DNA of 64,000 bases from Allobosea vaviloviae (GTDB lineage Bacteria; Pseudomonadota; Alphaproteobacteria; Rhizobiales; Beijerinckiaceae). Location of the stretch: assembly GCF_001298265.1 (NCBI RefSeq), contig NZ_LGSZ01000052.1:62001-126000 (forward strand), in the 5' to 3' direction. Positions 31,705 through 40,364 of the stretch are shown here, piece after piece. The notes below the pieces were generated by a model. It was not told the DNA's origin and ran no database searches. It was given only the letters and a program-made list of their open reading frames with translations. A program made the position numbers and the translations under genes. Position 1 is the stretch's first letter. Each line of letters opens with the position of its first letter.

Positions 31705-33756
31705 ATGAGCTGGCGTATCGGCGTCGACATCGGCGGCACCTTCATCGACTTCTGCGCTCTCGAAACCGGGAGCAACCGCTTCGAGACCATCAAGGTGCTG
31801 ACCACGCCCGACGAGCCGGGCAAGGAGCTGCTCGACGGGCTCGCACTGCTGCACGAGCGCCATGGCATCGCGCCGGAGGAGGTCGTCTCCTTCGTCCATG
31901 GCACGACGGTCGGGATCAACACGATCATCCAGCGCAAGGGCAGCCGGCTCGCCCTGATCACCACGGCCGGCTTCGAGGACGTCATCGAGCTGGCGCGGCT
32001 GCGCATGCCCGACATGTATTCGCTGTTCTGCGCAAGGCCGGAGCAGCTCATCCCGCGCGACCGCATCTACGGTGTCCGCCAGCGCCAGTTCGCCAGCGGC
32101 GAGGTCGCCGAGCCGCTCGACGAGGGCGGCCTGAAGGCGGTCATCGCCGCGATCCGCGCCAAGGGCGTCGACGGCGTCATCGTCTCCTTCCTGCACGCCT
32201 ATCGCGACGGCGCCCATGAGGCGCAGGCGAAGGCACTGATCGCGGATCTGGCGCCGGAGCTTTTCGTCTTCACGACCAGCGAGGTCTGGCCGGTCATCCG
32301 CGAATACGAGCGCACCACCACCGCGATCCTGAACGGCTATGTCCATCCCCGTGTCGCTGGCTATCTGACCGCGCTGGAAAACGCCCTCGCCTCGCGTGGC
32401 GTACCGGCCGGCCCGATGCTGACCAAGTCGAACGGCGGCGTCATGAACCCGCAGACCGGCAAGCGCGCCTGCGTCAACATGCTGCTCTCGGGCACGGCCT
32501 CGGGCGTCATCGGCGCGGCTTGGCTCGCCGAGCAGGCCGGCAGCGGCAACATCCTGACGCTCGACATTGGCGGCACCAGCGCCGACCTCGCGCTGATCAT
32601 CGACGGCGAGCCTCAATTCGGCACCGGCGAGGTCGTTGGCGACTTCCCGCTCTTCCTGCCCTCCGTCTCCGTGACCTCGATCGGCAGCGGCGGCGGCTCG
32701 ATCGCCTGGGCCGATGATTTCGGCGTGCTCAAGGTCGGCCCCGAAAGCGCCGGCTCGACGCCGGGGCCCGCCTGCTACGGGCGCGGCGGAACCCGCGCCA
32801 CCGTCACCGACGCAATGGCGGCGAGCGGTTTCCTCGGCCACAGCCCCCTCGCCTACAACCAGATCGGCATGGACCGCGCCCGCGCCGACGCGGTGATCGG
32901 GGAGCTCGCAGCGAAAATCGGCCAGACGCCGCAGGCGACCGCCGAGGCGATCATCGCGGTGGCGGTCTCCGAGATGTTCGTCGAGGTCAACAAACTCGTC
33001 GCGCGCTACGGCGTCGATCTGCGCGATTTCGCGCTGATGCCGTTCGGTGGCGCCGGCCCGATGCTCGGCTGCTTCCTGGCGCGTGAGCTCGGCATCCCCC
33101 GCGTGCTGGTGCCGCGCAGGCCAGGCGTCGTCAGCGCGCTCGGCGGGCTGATCGCCGATCTGAAGGGCGACTTCATCCAGACCGTTTTCGCCGCCGCCGT
33201 GCCGGAGTCGCTGCCCGTGCTGCGCGACGCGCTGGCCCGACTGAAGCGCGACGGGCTGTCCTGGATCAGGGACGACCAGACATTCGCCGGCCCCGTGGTC
33301 GAAACCCTGACAGCCGATATGCGTTATCACGGCCAGTCCTTCGAGATCGAGGTGCCGCTGTCTGAGGCCTGGCTGACGGAGGGCGACCTTGCTGCCGTCA
33401 CCGAGGCCTTCCACCGCCAGCATCTGGCGATCTACGACTTCAATGATGTCGAGGCCGAGGTGCAGATCGTCAACCTGCGTCTCGTCGTCAGCGGCGCGAC
33501 CCCGCGCCCCAACCTCGCCCCGGCAGCGCAGGCGCCGAGTGCGGAAGCGAAGCCGGAACGGATGATCGAGGTCTGGCTCGACGGCGCCAGGCACGAGGTC
33601 GCGCTCTATCACCGCGACGCGCTCCGCAACGGCCATCGCTTCGCAGGCCCAGCCGTCGTCGCCCAGCAGGACACGACCGTCTGCATCCCGGAAGGCTTCG
33701 AGGCGCAAGTCGACGCCTGGCTCAACCTGCATCTCATCCTGCGTTCGGAGGCCTGA
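31705..33756 (+). CDS. Hydantoinase/oxoprolinase subunit A
   Basis: A 683-residue protein of the HyuA family. The actin-like N-terminal part begins RIGVDIGGTFIDFCALE, followed by VHGTTVGINTIIQRKG and the Hydantoinase_A core ILTLDIGGTSADLALI, IGSGGGSIAW and DFALMPFGGAGPMLG. These enzymes open cyclic amides such as hydantoins or 5-oxoproline in an ATP-dependent manner together with subunit B, or act as acetone-carboxylase-like enzymes. The ring substrate cannot be named from sequence. It ends 2 bp before the subunit B gene. Confidence 0.9.
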   Translation: MSWRIGVDIGGTFIDFCALETGSNRFETIKVLTTPDEPGKELLDGLALLHERHGIAPEEVVSFVHGTTVGINTIIQRKGSRLALITTAGFEDVIELARLRMPDMYSLFCARPEQLIPRDRIYGVRQRQFASGEVAEPLDEGGLKAVIAAIRAKGVDGVIVSFLHAYRDGAHEAQAKALIADLAPELFVFTTSEVWPVIREYERTTTAILNGYVHPRVAGYLTALENALASRGVPAGPMLTKSNGGVMNPQTGKRACVNMLLSGTASGVIGAAWLAEQAGSGNILTLDIGGTSADLALIIDGEPQFGTGEVVGDFPLFLPSVSVTSIGSGGGSIAWADDFGVLKVGPESAGSTPGPACYGRGGTRATVTDAMAASGFLGHSPLAYNQIGMDRARADAVIGELAAKIGQTPQATAEAIIAVAVSEMFVEVNKLVARYGVDLRDFALMPFGGAGPMLGCFLARELGIPRVLVPRRPGVVSALGGLIADLKGDFIQTVFAAAVPESLPVLRDALARLKRDGLSWIRDDQTFAGPVVETLTADMRYHGQSFEIEVPLSEAWLTEGDLAAVTEAFHRQHLAIYDFNDVEAEVQIVNLRLVVSGATPRPNLAPAAQAPSAEAKPERMIEVWLDGARHEVALYHRDALRNGHRFAGPAVVAQQDTTVCIPEGFEAQVDAWLNLHLILRSEA

Positions 33757-33758
33757 GC

Positions 33759-35729
33759 ATGGTCGACAAGGTCACTTTGCAGGTTCTCGCGAACCATTGC
33801 CGGGCGGCGGCCGAGAACATGGCCTACACGCTCTATCGCACCGCCCACTCGACCTTCGTCAAGGAGACCGAGGACTTCACGGTGATGGTGATGGACAGGA
33901 CAGGCCGCGTCGTCGCCGTGCCGATGGACCTCGGCGCGACCTGGTATCCGGGCATGAACTACAACCGCGCCATCGACCTCGTCGACGAGTACCGGCCGGG
34001 CGACATCGCCTTCACCAACGACCCCTATAGCGGCTATCTCGCGACCCACGCCCCCGACACCCATCTCTGGAAGCCGATCTTCCACGAGGGCGAAATCGTC
34101 TGCTTCGTCGGTGGCCACGTCCACAACACCGACATGGGCGGCGCGGTGCCGGCCTCGCTTTCGCGCTCGCTCACCGAAATCCATCAAGAAGGCATCCGCT
34201 TTCCGCCGATGACGCTGATGCGCGACGGCGCCTTCGACGAGACGGTGCTGGCGATCATGATGATGAACGTCCGCAAGCCCGCCCTCAACATGGGCGACCT
34301 CAAGGCGCTGGCCGGCGCCCTCAACACCGGCGAGCGCAAGATCCTGGCGATGGTCAGGAAGTTCGGTGCCAAGGGCTTCATGGACGGCCTCGACGGGCTG
34401 ATGGACTATGCCGAGCATCAGGCCCGCGAGATCCTGCGCGGGATGCCGGACGGCGAGTATGTCTTCTGCGATTATGCCGACGAGGACGCGGTCGACGGCA
34501 ACCCCTGCCGGCTCAAGCTGACGCTGACGATCCGGGGCGATGAGGCGATCCTCGACTTCACCGGCTCGGACCCGCAGCTCGGCTCCTCCCTCAACGTGCC
34601 AACCGGCTCCGACCCGCGCCACACCCTGCTGCTCGTCGGCGTCTACTACGTGCTCTACACGCTGAACCCGCAGCTCCTGCTCAATTCCGGCCTGACCCGG
34701 CCGTTCACCTGCATCGCGCCCGAGGGCACGGTGCTGAATCCGGTCTTCCCGGCGGCGGTGGGCATGCGCAGCCTCACCTGTGCGCGGCTGCGCAGCCTGA
34801 TCTTCGGCGCCTTCAGCCTCGCGGTTCCCGAGCGGATGCCGGCCGCGCCCGCGGGCTCCTCCTCGATCGTCAACGTCATGACCACCGATGAGCGCACCCA
34901 TCGCAGCGTCATCGCGGCGATCAACCCGGTCGTCGGCGGCGGCGGCGGCATGCCGCATCGCGACGGCCCCAACGGCTCGGGCGCGGACGCCGCCTATCTC
35001 AAGAACACGCCCATCGAGATCACCGAGACGGAGGTGCCGATCCAGTTCGTCCGCTACGGCCTGTTGCCGGATTCAGGCGGCGCCGGACGCTGGCGCGGCG
35101 GCCTCGCCACCGTGATGGAGTTCAAGGTCTTCTCACCGAATTCGCGCATCACCGTGCGCAACCGCGACCGCTCGATCTTCCGGCCCTGGGGCACGCTTGG
35201 CGGACTCGCCGCCGAACCCGGCAACTTCATCATCAATCCCGGCCGCTCCGAAGAGCGCGTCATGGGCAATACCGATATCGCAATCGCCGAGCCCGGCGAC
35301 GTCATCCACATCCATTCCCCCGGCGGTGGCGGCAGAGGCCCGGCCTTCGAGCGCGAACCCGAGCGCGTCAGGCTCGATGTCGAGCGCGGCTATGTCGGCG
35401 AGCAGGCAGCCAGGGAGCGCTACGGCGTGGTGTTGACCGGCGGCGTGGTCGACGCGGACGCGACGGCCGCCCTGCGCGGGACGATGCGCGCAAAAGCTCA
35501 CGGTACGCATTTCCATTTCGGCCCGGAGCGCGACGCCTTCGAAGCCGTCTGGCATGCGCGCAACTATGAGGCGCTGACGCGCCTGCTGGCCGCACTGCCC
35601 TTGCATTGGCGCTTCTTCGTCAAGACCAAGGTCTTCGCCGCGATGCGCGAGACGCAGAATGGCGGTGAGGTGGGAACAGCCTTCGACGCCGTGCGACGCG
35701 GCTATCCGCAGGTGCCGGAGGTCGTCTGA
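33759..35729 (+). CDS. Hydantoinase/oxoprolinase subunit B
   Basis: A 656-residue HyuB-family protein. Visible blocks are NMAYTLYRTAHSTFVKETEDF, PGDIAFTNDPYSGYLATHAPD, GGHVHNTDMGGAVP, LDFTGSDPQLGSSLNVP, VGGGGGMPHRDGPNGSG and HIHSPGGGGRGPAFER. It forms the catalytic partner of subunit A. About 70 residues after the Gly-rich end form a variable tail. It is cotranscribed with hyuA (2 bp gap), and the message probably ends in the palindrome at 35737-35816. Confidence 0.9.
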   Translation: MVDKVTLQVLANHCRAAAENMAYTLYRTAHSTFVKETEDFTVMVMDRTGRVVAVPMDLGATWYPGMNYNRAIDLVDEYRPGDIAFTNDPYSGYLATHAPDTHLWKPIFHEGEIVCFVGGHVHNTDMGGAVPASLSRSLTEIHQEGIRFPPMTLMRDGAFDETVLAIMMMNVRKPALNMGDLKALAGALNTGERKILAMVRKFGAKGFMDGLDGLMDYAEHQAREILRGMPDGEYVFCDYADEDAVDGNPCRLKLTLTIRGDEAILDFTGSDPQLGSSLNVPTGSDPRHTLLLVGVYYVLYTLNPQLLLNSGLTRPFTCIAPEGTVLNPVFPAAVGMRSLTCARLRSLIFGAFSLAVPERMPAAPAGSSSIVNVMTTDERTHRSVIAAINPVVGGGGGMPHRDGPNGSGADAAYLKNTPIEITETEVPIQFVRYGLLPDSGGAGRWRGGLATVMEFKVFSPNSRITVRNRDRSIFRPWGTLGGLAAEPGNFIINPGRSEERVMGNTDIAIAEPGDVIHIHSPGGGGRGPAFEREPERVRLDVERGYVGEQAARERYGVVLTGGVVDADATAALRGTMRAKAHGTHFHFGPERDAFEAVWHARNYEALTRLLAALPLHWRFFVKTKVFAAMRETQNGGEVGTAFDAVRRGYPQVPEVV

Positions 35730-35736
35730 AGCGCAC

Positions 35737-35816
35737 CGTCATTGCGAGCGCAGCGAAGCAATCCAGGAGCCGTCGAGCGAGCCCTGCTGGATTGCTTCGC
35801 TGCGCTCGCAATGACG
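35737..35816. repeat. REP family D, 30-bp perfect inverted repeat
   Basis: A perfect 30-bp inverted repeat (35737-35766 with 35787-35816) around a 20-nt loop, starting CGTCATTGCGAGCG. This palindrome type is widespread in alphaproteobacterial genomes. It lies between the convergent hyuB and MOSC genes. Confidence 0.9.
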
Positions 35817-35841
35817 CGGCAAGGCCTCGCAAGCCTGGGCG

Positions 35842-36570
35842 TTACGACAGGCTCACGCGGTCCCCAGCCCGGATCTCGCCGGGCACCACCACATCGCAAT
35901 AGATGCCGAAATTGCGCTCGTAGCGTTTCACCACCGTGCGCAGGATCTCGATGTCGAGCGGGATACCCTCCTGCTCGATCGTGATGAAGCCGCAGCGGCC
36001 GCAAGGCCTGCTGCCCCTGAGCACCACCTCGCCGATGCGGATCTCCCGTCCGATCCAGCCCTGCTCCGGCATAGCCTCGGCCTCGTCGGGCCAGTCCACG
36101 ACGAGGTTGGGACGGAAGCGGCGCTCCTCGATGACGCTGCCGGGATGGTCGCGCTCGAGAGACCGCATGCCGGCCGTGGTGATCACGTGGATCGGCGCGT
36201 GCTCGTAACGCGGCCGGAATCCCTCTGCGCCGAACGGCCCGAAGGGCTTCAGCACGGGGTTGAATCCGAAGACGCCCGCAAGCTCCCGCAGCATCCGCGG
36301 ATCGTCCGGCGCAGCCCATCGCGCACCATCGGACGAGACGGCGACGCCATCGCCGGTGAACCGCGCATGCCCTCGCGGCACCTCGATGAAGTGCTTCTCG
36401 CGGCCGGGCGAGGCGATCCGCCCCGTCGAGCCGTCGAGCAGCCCCCAGATGCGGTCGCCCTCCACACCGGCCGCGCCGAGCGGCGCCCGCTCCAGCCGCT
36501 CCCCGCCCATCGAACTGACCGGATAGCGCCAGAGCGACGAGACCGACCCCGCGAGACCCGTCCGCGTCAC
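35842..36570 (-). CDS. MOSC-domain protein
   Basis: A 242-residue protein starting at GTG that overlaps the permease stop (GTGA). The N-terminal beta-barrel (VSSLWRYPVSSMGGERLE, then GVEGDRIWGLLD) and the MOSC core (FRPNLVVDWP, IGEVVLRGSRPCGRCGFITIEQEG, RNFGIYCDVVVPGEIRAGD) resemble the mARC/YcbX/YiiM group. The Cys in PCGRCGF is the candidate molybdenum-cofactor ligand. Such proteins reduce N-hydroxylated compounds or transfer sulfur. Coupling to an ABC importer permease is unusual and hints that the imported solute is N-hydroxylated or processed by it. Confidence 0.85.
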   Translation of the reverse strand: MTRTGLAGSVSSLWRYPVSSMGGERLERAPLGAAGVEGDRIWGLLDGSTGRIASPGREKHFIEVPRGHARFTGDGVAVSSDGARWAAPDDPRMLRELAGVFGFNPVLKPFGPFGAEGFRPRYEHAPIHVITTAGMRSLERDHPGSVIEERRFRPNLVVDWPDEAEAMPEQGWIGREIRIGEVVLRGSRPCGRCGFITIEQEGIPLDIEILRTVVKRYERNFGIYCDVVVPGEIRAGDRVSLS

Positions 36571-37457
36571 GGTTGGTCCATGCGCGGATCGAGTGCATCG
36601 CGCAGGCCGTCGCCGACGAAGTTGAAGCTCGTCACCGCCAGCGTGATCGCGGCGCCCGGGATGATCGCGAGCCAGGGCGCGCTGGTGAGATAGCTCTGCG
36701 CGTTCTCGAGCATGTTGCCCCAGCTCGGCGTCGGCGGCTGGATGCCGTAGCCGAGGAAGGAGATGTAGCTCTCGGCCAGGATCGCATGGGCGACGTTCAG
36801 CGTCGCGGCGACCACGATCGGCGCGATCGCATTGGGCAGCAATTCGCGCACCATGATGCGCAGATTGCTGGAGCCCATGGCCACCGCTGCCTGGGCGAAT
36901 TCGCGCGTCCGCAGCGAGCGGATCTGCGCCTCGACGACGCGCGCGACCTCCATCCAGGAGGTCATCGCGATCAGCAGCACGATCGACGGCACCGACGGGG
37001 AGATCAGGGCCGAGATCGCCAGCAGCAGGAAGATCGAGGGGAAGCACAGCATCGCGTCGACGAAGCGCATCAACGCGGCCCCGATGAAGCCCTCGTAGAA
37101 GCCCGCCGCGAGCCCGACCATGATGCCGATGCCCATGGACAGCACCATCGCGCAGAAGCCGACGGCAAGCGAAATCCGGCCTGCCATCAGCAGCCGCGCC
37201 AGGACGTCGCGCCCGAGCGGGTCGGTGCCGAGCACATGGGGCCCGCCGAAAGGAGCCGCGAAGCGCTGGCGGATGTCGATGAAGGTATCGCTATAGGGCA
37301 AAAGCCACGGTCCGACGACACAGGCCAGCGTCATCAGCAAGATCGTGATCGCGCCGAAGACTGCGAGCTTGTGCCGGCGGAAGCGGCGCATGCCGCGCCC
37401 GTTCCAGAAGCCTTCGGGCCGTGCGGACAAGGCGTCGAGCGTTGGGTCCAGGCTCAT
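36567..37457 (-). CDS. Peptide/nickel-type ABC importer permease (DppC family), second system
   Basis: A 296-residue permease starting MSLDPTLDALSARPEGFW. The DppC-type region PYSDTFIDIRQRFAAPFGGPH..GTDPLGRDVLARLL, the EAA-like AQAAVAMGSSNLRIMVRELLPNAI and the C-terminal PPTPSWGNMLENAQSYL are present, with about six membrane segments. It overlaps its DppB-type partner by 4 bp upstream (ATGA) and the MOSC gene downstream (GTGA). No ATPase gene lies in this operon, so another system may supply it. Confidence 0.9.
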   Translation of the reverse strand: MSLDPTLDALSARPEGFWNGRGMRRFRRHKLAVFGAITILLMTLACVVGPWLLPYSDTFIDIRQRFAAPFGGPHVLGTDPLGRDVLARLLMAGRISLAVGFCAMVLSMGIGIMVGLAAGFYEGFIGAALMRFVDAMLCFPSIFLLLAISALISPSVPSIVLLIAMTSWMEVARVVEAQIRSLRTREFAQAAVAMGSSNLRIMVRELLPNAIAPIVVAATLNVAHAILAESYISFLGYGIQPPTPSWGNMLENAQSYLTSAPWLAIIPGAAITLAVTSFNFVGDGLRDALDPRMDQP

Positions 37458-38410
37458 CGGCCGCTCCTCGCAATACGGGGATCGGCGACGCCATAGAGCA
37501 GGTCCGCCAGCAGGCTGCCGAGCAGAACCATCACGGCCGTGAACATCAGGATGCCCATGACGACGGGATAGTCGCGATAGCTGATCGAATCCAAGAAGAG
37601 CCGGCCCATTCCTGGCCAGGTGAAGACGGTCTCGGTGACGAGCGCGCCCGAAAGCAGCGAGGGCACATGCAGCCCGGTGATGGTGATCATCGGCAACAGC
37701 GCGTTTCGCAGCACATGCGTCATCAGGATGCGACGCTCCGGCACGCCCTTGGCGCGCGCCGTGCGGACGAAGTCCTGGTTGATCACGTCGAGCATCGAGG
37801 AGCGCATGTAGCGGCTCCAGACCGCCGTGGAGACCAGCGCCAGCACGATGCACGGCCCGACCAGATGGTGCAGGCGGTTCAGGAAGGAACCGTCGCCGAT
37901 CGTGAAGCGATTGCCCGAGGGCAGCCAGCCGAGCCCGACCGAGAAGACGTAGATCACCACGAGCCCGAACCAGAAGGTCGGGATCGAGAGCGCGATCATC
38001 GTGCCGATCGTCGCCATCGAATCGAAGATCGAATAGCGCTTCACCGCGCCGATGATGCCGATCCAGGCGCCGATCAGCATCGCCAGCAGCGTCGAGGTCA
38101 GCATCAGCTCCAGCGTCGGCCCGAGATGGCCGGCGATGATGTGCAGCACGGGCTGCTGGTCGCGATAGGACACGCCCCAATCGCCCGACAGCATGCGCCA
38201 GAGCCACTCGGCATATTGCACCGGCAGCGGCCGGTTCAGGCCGAGCTGTTCCGCTATGCGGTCCAGATCGGCCTGGGTCATGTCGCCACCGGCGGCGAAT
38301 TGCGACATCGGTCCGCCGGGCGCCAGATGCAGGATCGCGAAGCCGATCATCGAGACGATGAGCAGCAGCAGCAGGGCCTGCATCAGGCGCTGCAGAAGAA
38401 AGGAACTCAT
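37454..38410 (-). CDS. Peptide/nickel-type ABC importer permease (DppB family), second system
   Basis: A 318-residue permease starting MSSFLLQRLMQALLLLLIVS. Features are LHLAPGGPMSQFAAGG, GLNRPLPVQYAEWLWRMLSGDWG, the EAA loop ARAKGVPERRILMTHVLRNALLP and the closing LGSLLADLLYGVADPRI. It forms the channel with the DppC-type subunit (4 bp overlap). It is 33 bp after the binding-protein gene. Confidence 0.9.
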   Translation of the reverse strand: MSSFLLQRLMQALLLLLIVSMIGFAILHLAPGGPMSQFAAGGDMTQADLDRIAEQLGLNRPLPVQYAEWLWRMLSGDWGVSYRDQQPVLHIIAGHLGPTLELMLTSTLLAMLIGAWIGIIGAVKRYSIFDSMATIGTMIALSIPTFWFGLVVIYVFSVGLGWLPSGNRFTIGDGSFLNRLHHLVGPCIVLALVSTAVWSRYMRSSMLDVINQDFVRTARAKGVPERRILMTHVLRNALLPMITITGLHVPSLLSGALVTETVFTWPGMGRLFLDSISYRDYPVVMGILMFTAVMVLLGSLLADLLYGVADPRIARSGR

Positions 38411-38443
38411 GGCGCGTGCACCCTGGCGGAGCGCGTCAGCACG

Positions 38444-40135
38444 TCAGCGGGCCCAGTACCAGGAGCCCATGTTCCAAGTGTTCTGGCGGGCGTTGACGTT
38501 GGGCTCGAAGCCGATCAACCCCTCCTTGTAGCCCTCGATCGGAGCATACTGAAAGATCGGCAGGATCGGCAGCTCTTCACGGACGAGTTCCTGCAGCTTG
38601 AAGTAGATCGCCTTGCGCTTCTCCTGATCGAAGGTGGTCTGACCTTCCTTCATCAGCGCGTCAGCCTCGGCGTTCTGCCACTGCATCTGGTTAGCACCGT
38701 TGCCGGACTTGGCGGGAATGGCGTCCGAACCGAAGCGATGCGCCGGATCGGGATCGATCACGGTGCGGAAGGCGGTGCCGACGACCAGCGAGTCGAATTT
38801 CGAGCGGGTGTAGAAATCGCCCCAGATCACGGCCGCCGGCATGTTGTTGATCGTCATCTTGACGCCGACCTGCTGCCAGTCCTGCATCATCAATTGCTGG
38901 GCCTGCTCGCGCAGCGCCGCGCCCGTCGTGGTCGAGACGGCGAAGGTCAGCGGCACACCGTCCTTCATGCGCGTGCCAGAGCCCGAGCGCTTCCAGCCGG
39001 CGTCGTCGAGGATCTTGTTGGCCTTGGCGAGGTCATACTCCTGCTTGGGCAACTTGGGATTGTAGGCCCAGGATTCCTGCGGTGCGAAGGACTCGGTCGG
39101 CGTGTGGGTGCCGTAATAGATGATGTCGATGATCGCCTGCTTGTTGATCGAGGCGTAGAGCGCCTTGCGGACGGCCTTGTCCTTCAGCACCGGGTGCTCG
39201 AGGTTCGGCATCAGGATCTCGAGCGAGGCACTCGGGATCTTCATGACCTTGCGCCCCGGCAGCTTCACCGCTTCGGCATAGAAATTCGCGGGGATGCCCG
39301 TGCCGATGATCAGGTCGACCTGGCCGGTGCGGAACTGGGCGTAGAGCGCGGTCTGGTCGGGCACGTATTTGAGGACGGCGCGCTCCAGATAGGGGCCCTT
39401 GCCGTGGTATTTCTCGTTGGCGACGAGCTGGATGTTGTCGCCCGGCGTGCGCGTGCCCCATTTGAACGGGCCGGTGCCGACGGGAGCCGCGTTATAGGGC
39501 GCCGTGTTCGGATCGGCGGCCTTCTCCAGAAGGTGCTTGGGCACGATAAAGGTGTTGGAGAGCAGCGCGAGATAGGGCGCGTAGGCCTTCTCCATGCGCC
39601 ATGAGATCTCCAGCGGTCCAGTGACCTTGATGTCCCTGACCAGCGCATGGCCGACGCGGGTGCGCGCCTTGAAGCCCGGCGCATTGATCAGCTCGAGCGT
39701 GTATTTCACGTCCTCGGCGGTGAAGGGCGTGCCGTCATGCCAGGTCACGCCCGCGCGCAGCTTGACCTTCCAGGCAAGGCCGCCATCGGAAATGCCGCCA
39801 TTGGCCTCGCTGGGGATCTCGGCCGCGAGGTCCGGGACGAGCGAGCCGTCGGGCTGCGCCAGCCACATCGTGTTGAAGATCTGCATCCAGACCGTCTCGT
39901 CGACCTCGATGCCGGGCATCAGCGGGTTGAAGGCGGTCGGCTCCTGCGACAGGCCGACGACGACCTGGCCCGTAGGCTTGGACGGTGGCGGAGGAGCTGC
40001 CTTGGTCTGGGCGCGGGCCCCACTGAGCCCGGACGCCGCCAGAAGGCCGCCCGCACCGAGCGCGAGCAGGTCGCGGCGATGGATGGCGGGCATCAGGAAG
40101 GCGGCCGTCGACATGCCGTCGGAATGCTTGGTCAT
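38444..40135 (-). CDS. Peptide/nickel-type ABC substrate-binding protein, second system
   Basis: A 563-residue SBP_bac_5-type protein. A twin-Arg leader, HRRDLLALGAGGLLAASGLSG, ends near ARAQT, so Tat or Sec export is expected. Family blocks include GVTWHDGTPFTAEDVKYTLELI, VGTGPFKWGTRTPGD, DKAVRKALYASINKQAI and a C-terminal YKEGLIGFEPN. It should bind the solute for the two permeases downstream. A 229 bp region with two inverted repeats separates it from the divergent FAD oxidoreductase, so the two could be coregulated. Confidence 0.9.
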   Translation of the reverse strand: MTKHSDGMSTAAFLMPAIHRRDLLALGAGGLLAASGLSGARAQTKAAPPPPSKPTGQVVVGLSQEPTAFNPLMPGIEVDETVWMQIFNTMWLAQPDGSLVPDLAAEIPSEANGGISDGGLAWKVKLRAGVTWHDGTPFTAEDVKYTLELINAPGFKARTRVGHALVRDIKVTGPLEISWRMEKAYAPYLALLSNTFIVPKHLLEKAADPNTAPYNAAPVGTGPFKWGTRTPGDNIQLVANEKYHGKGPYLERAVLKYVPDQTALYAQFRTGQVDLIIGTGIPANFYAEAVKLPGRKVMKIPSASLEILMPNLEHPVLKDKAVRKALYASINKQAIIDIIYYGTHTPTESFAPQESWAYNPKLPKQEYDLAKANKILDDAGWKRSGSGTRMKDGVPLTFAVSTTTGAALREQAQQLMMQDWQQVGVKMTINNMPAAVIWGDFYTRSKFDSLVVGTAFRTVIDPDPAHRFGSDAIPAKSGNGANQMQWQNAEADALMKEGQTTFDQEKRKAIYFKLQELVREELPILPIFQYAPIEGYKEGLIGFEPNVNARQNTWNMGSWYWAR

Positions 40136-40215
40136 CGGAAACCCCTCTTTATGAGCGATGATCCCGCTCTGCGGCGGGTGATCGCGATCGACCGCTGATC
40201 GGCCTTCCCATCAGG

Positions 40216-40298
40216 CTATGCAGCCCCGGCAGTATCGGACACCGATCCTCCGCGGCAGCTGCATAGAATATGCCGATTCAGCCAGCGCCTTCGGCATA
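40216..40298. promoter_or_regulatory. Two inverted repeats in the divergent SBP / FAD oxidoreductase region
   Basis: CTATGCAG (40216-40223) pairs with CTGCATAG (40259-40266) over a 35 bp spacer, and TATGCCGA (40269-40276) pairs with TCGGCATA (40291-40298) over 14 bp. Both are perfect 8-bp arms in an otherwise non-coding stretch, so they are candidate operator sites for a regulator of one or both flanking genes. Confidence 0.4.
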
Positions 40299-40364
40299 GG
40301 CTTCTGTCGAGATGCGATGGTATCGGGGTCCCGTTGCCTTCCCATGCCGAAGGATTGCACTCCC

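Noticed and set aside
37421..39604. 727-codon plus-strand frame opposite the second importer
   Set aside because: It spans a permease and a binding protein on the other strand and consists mainly of His/Arg/Asp-rich sequence without a recognisable fold.
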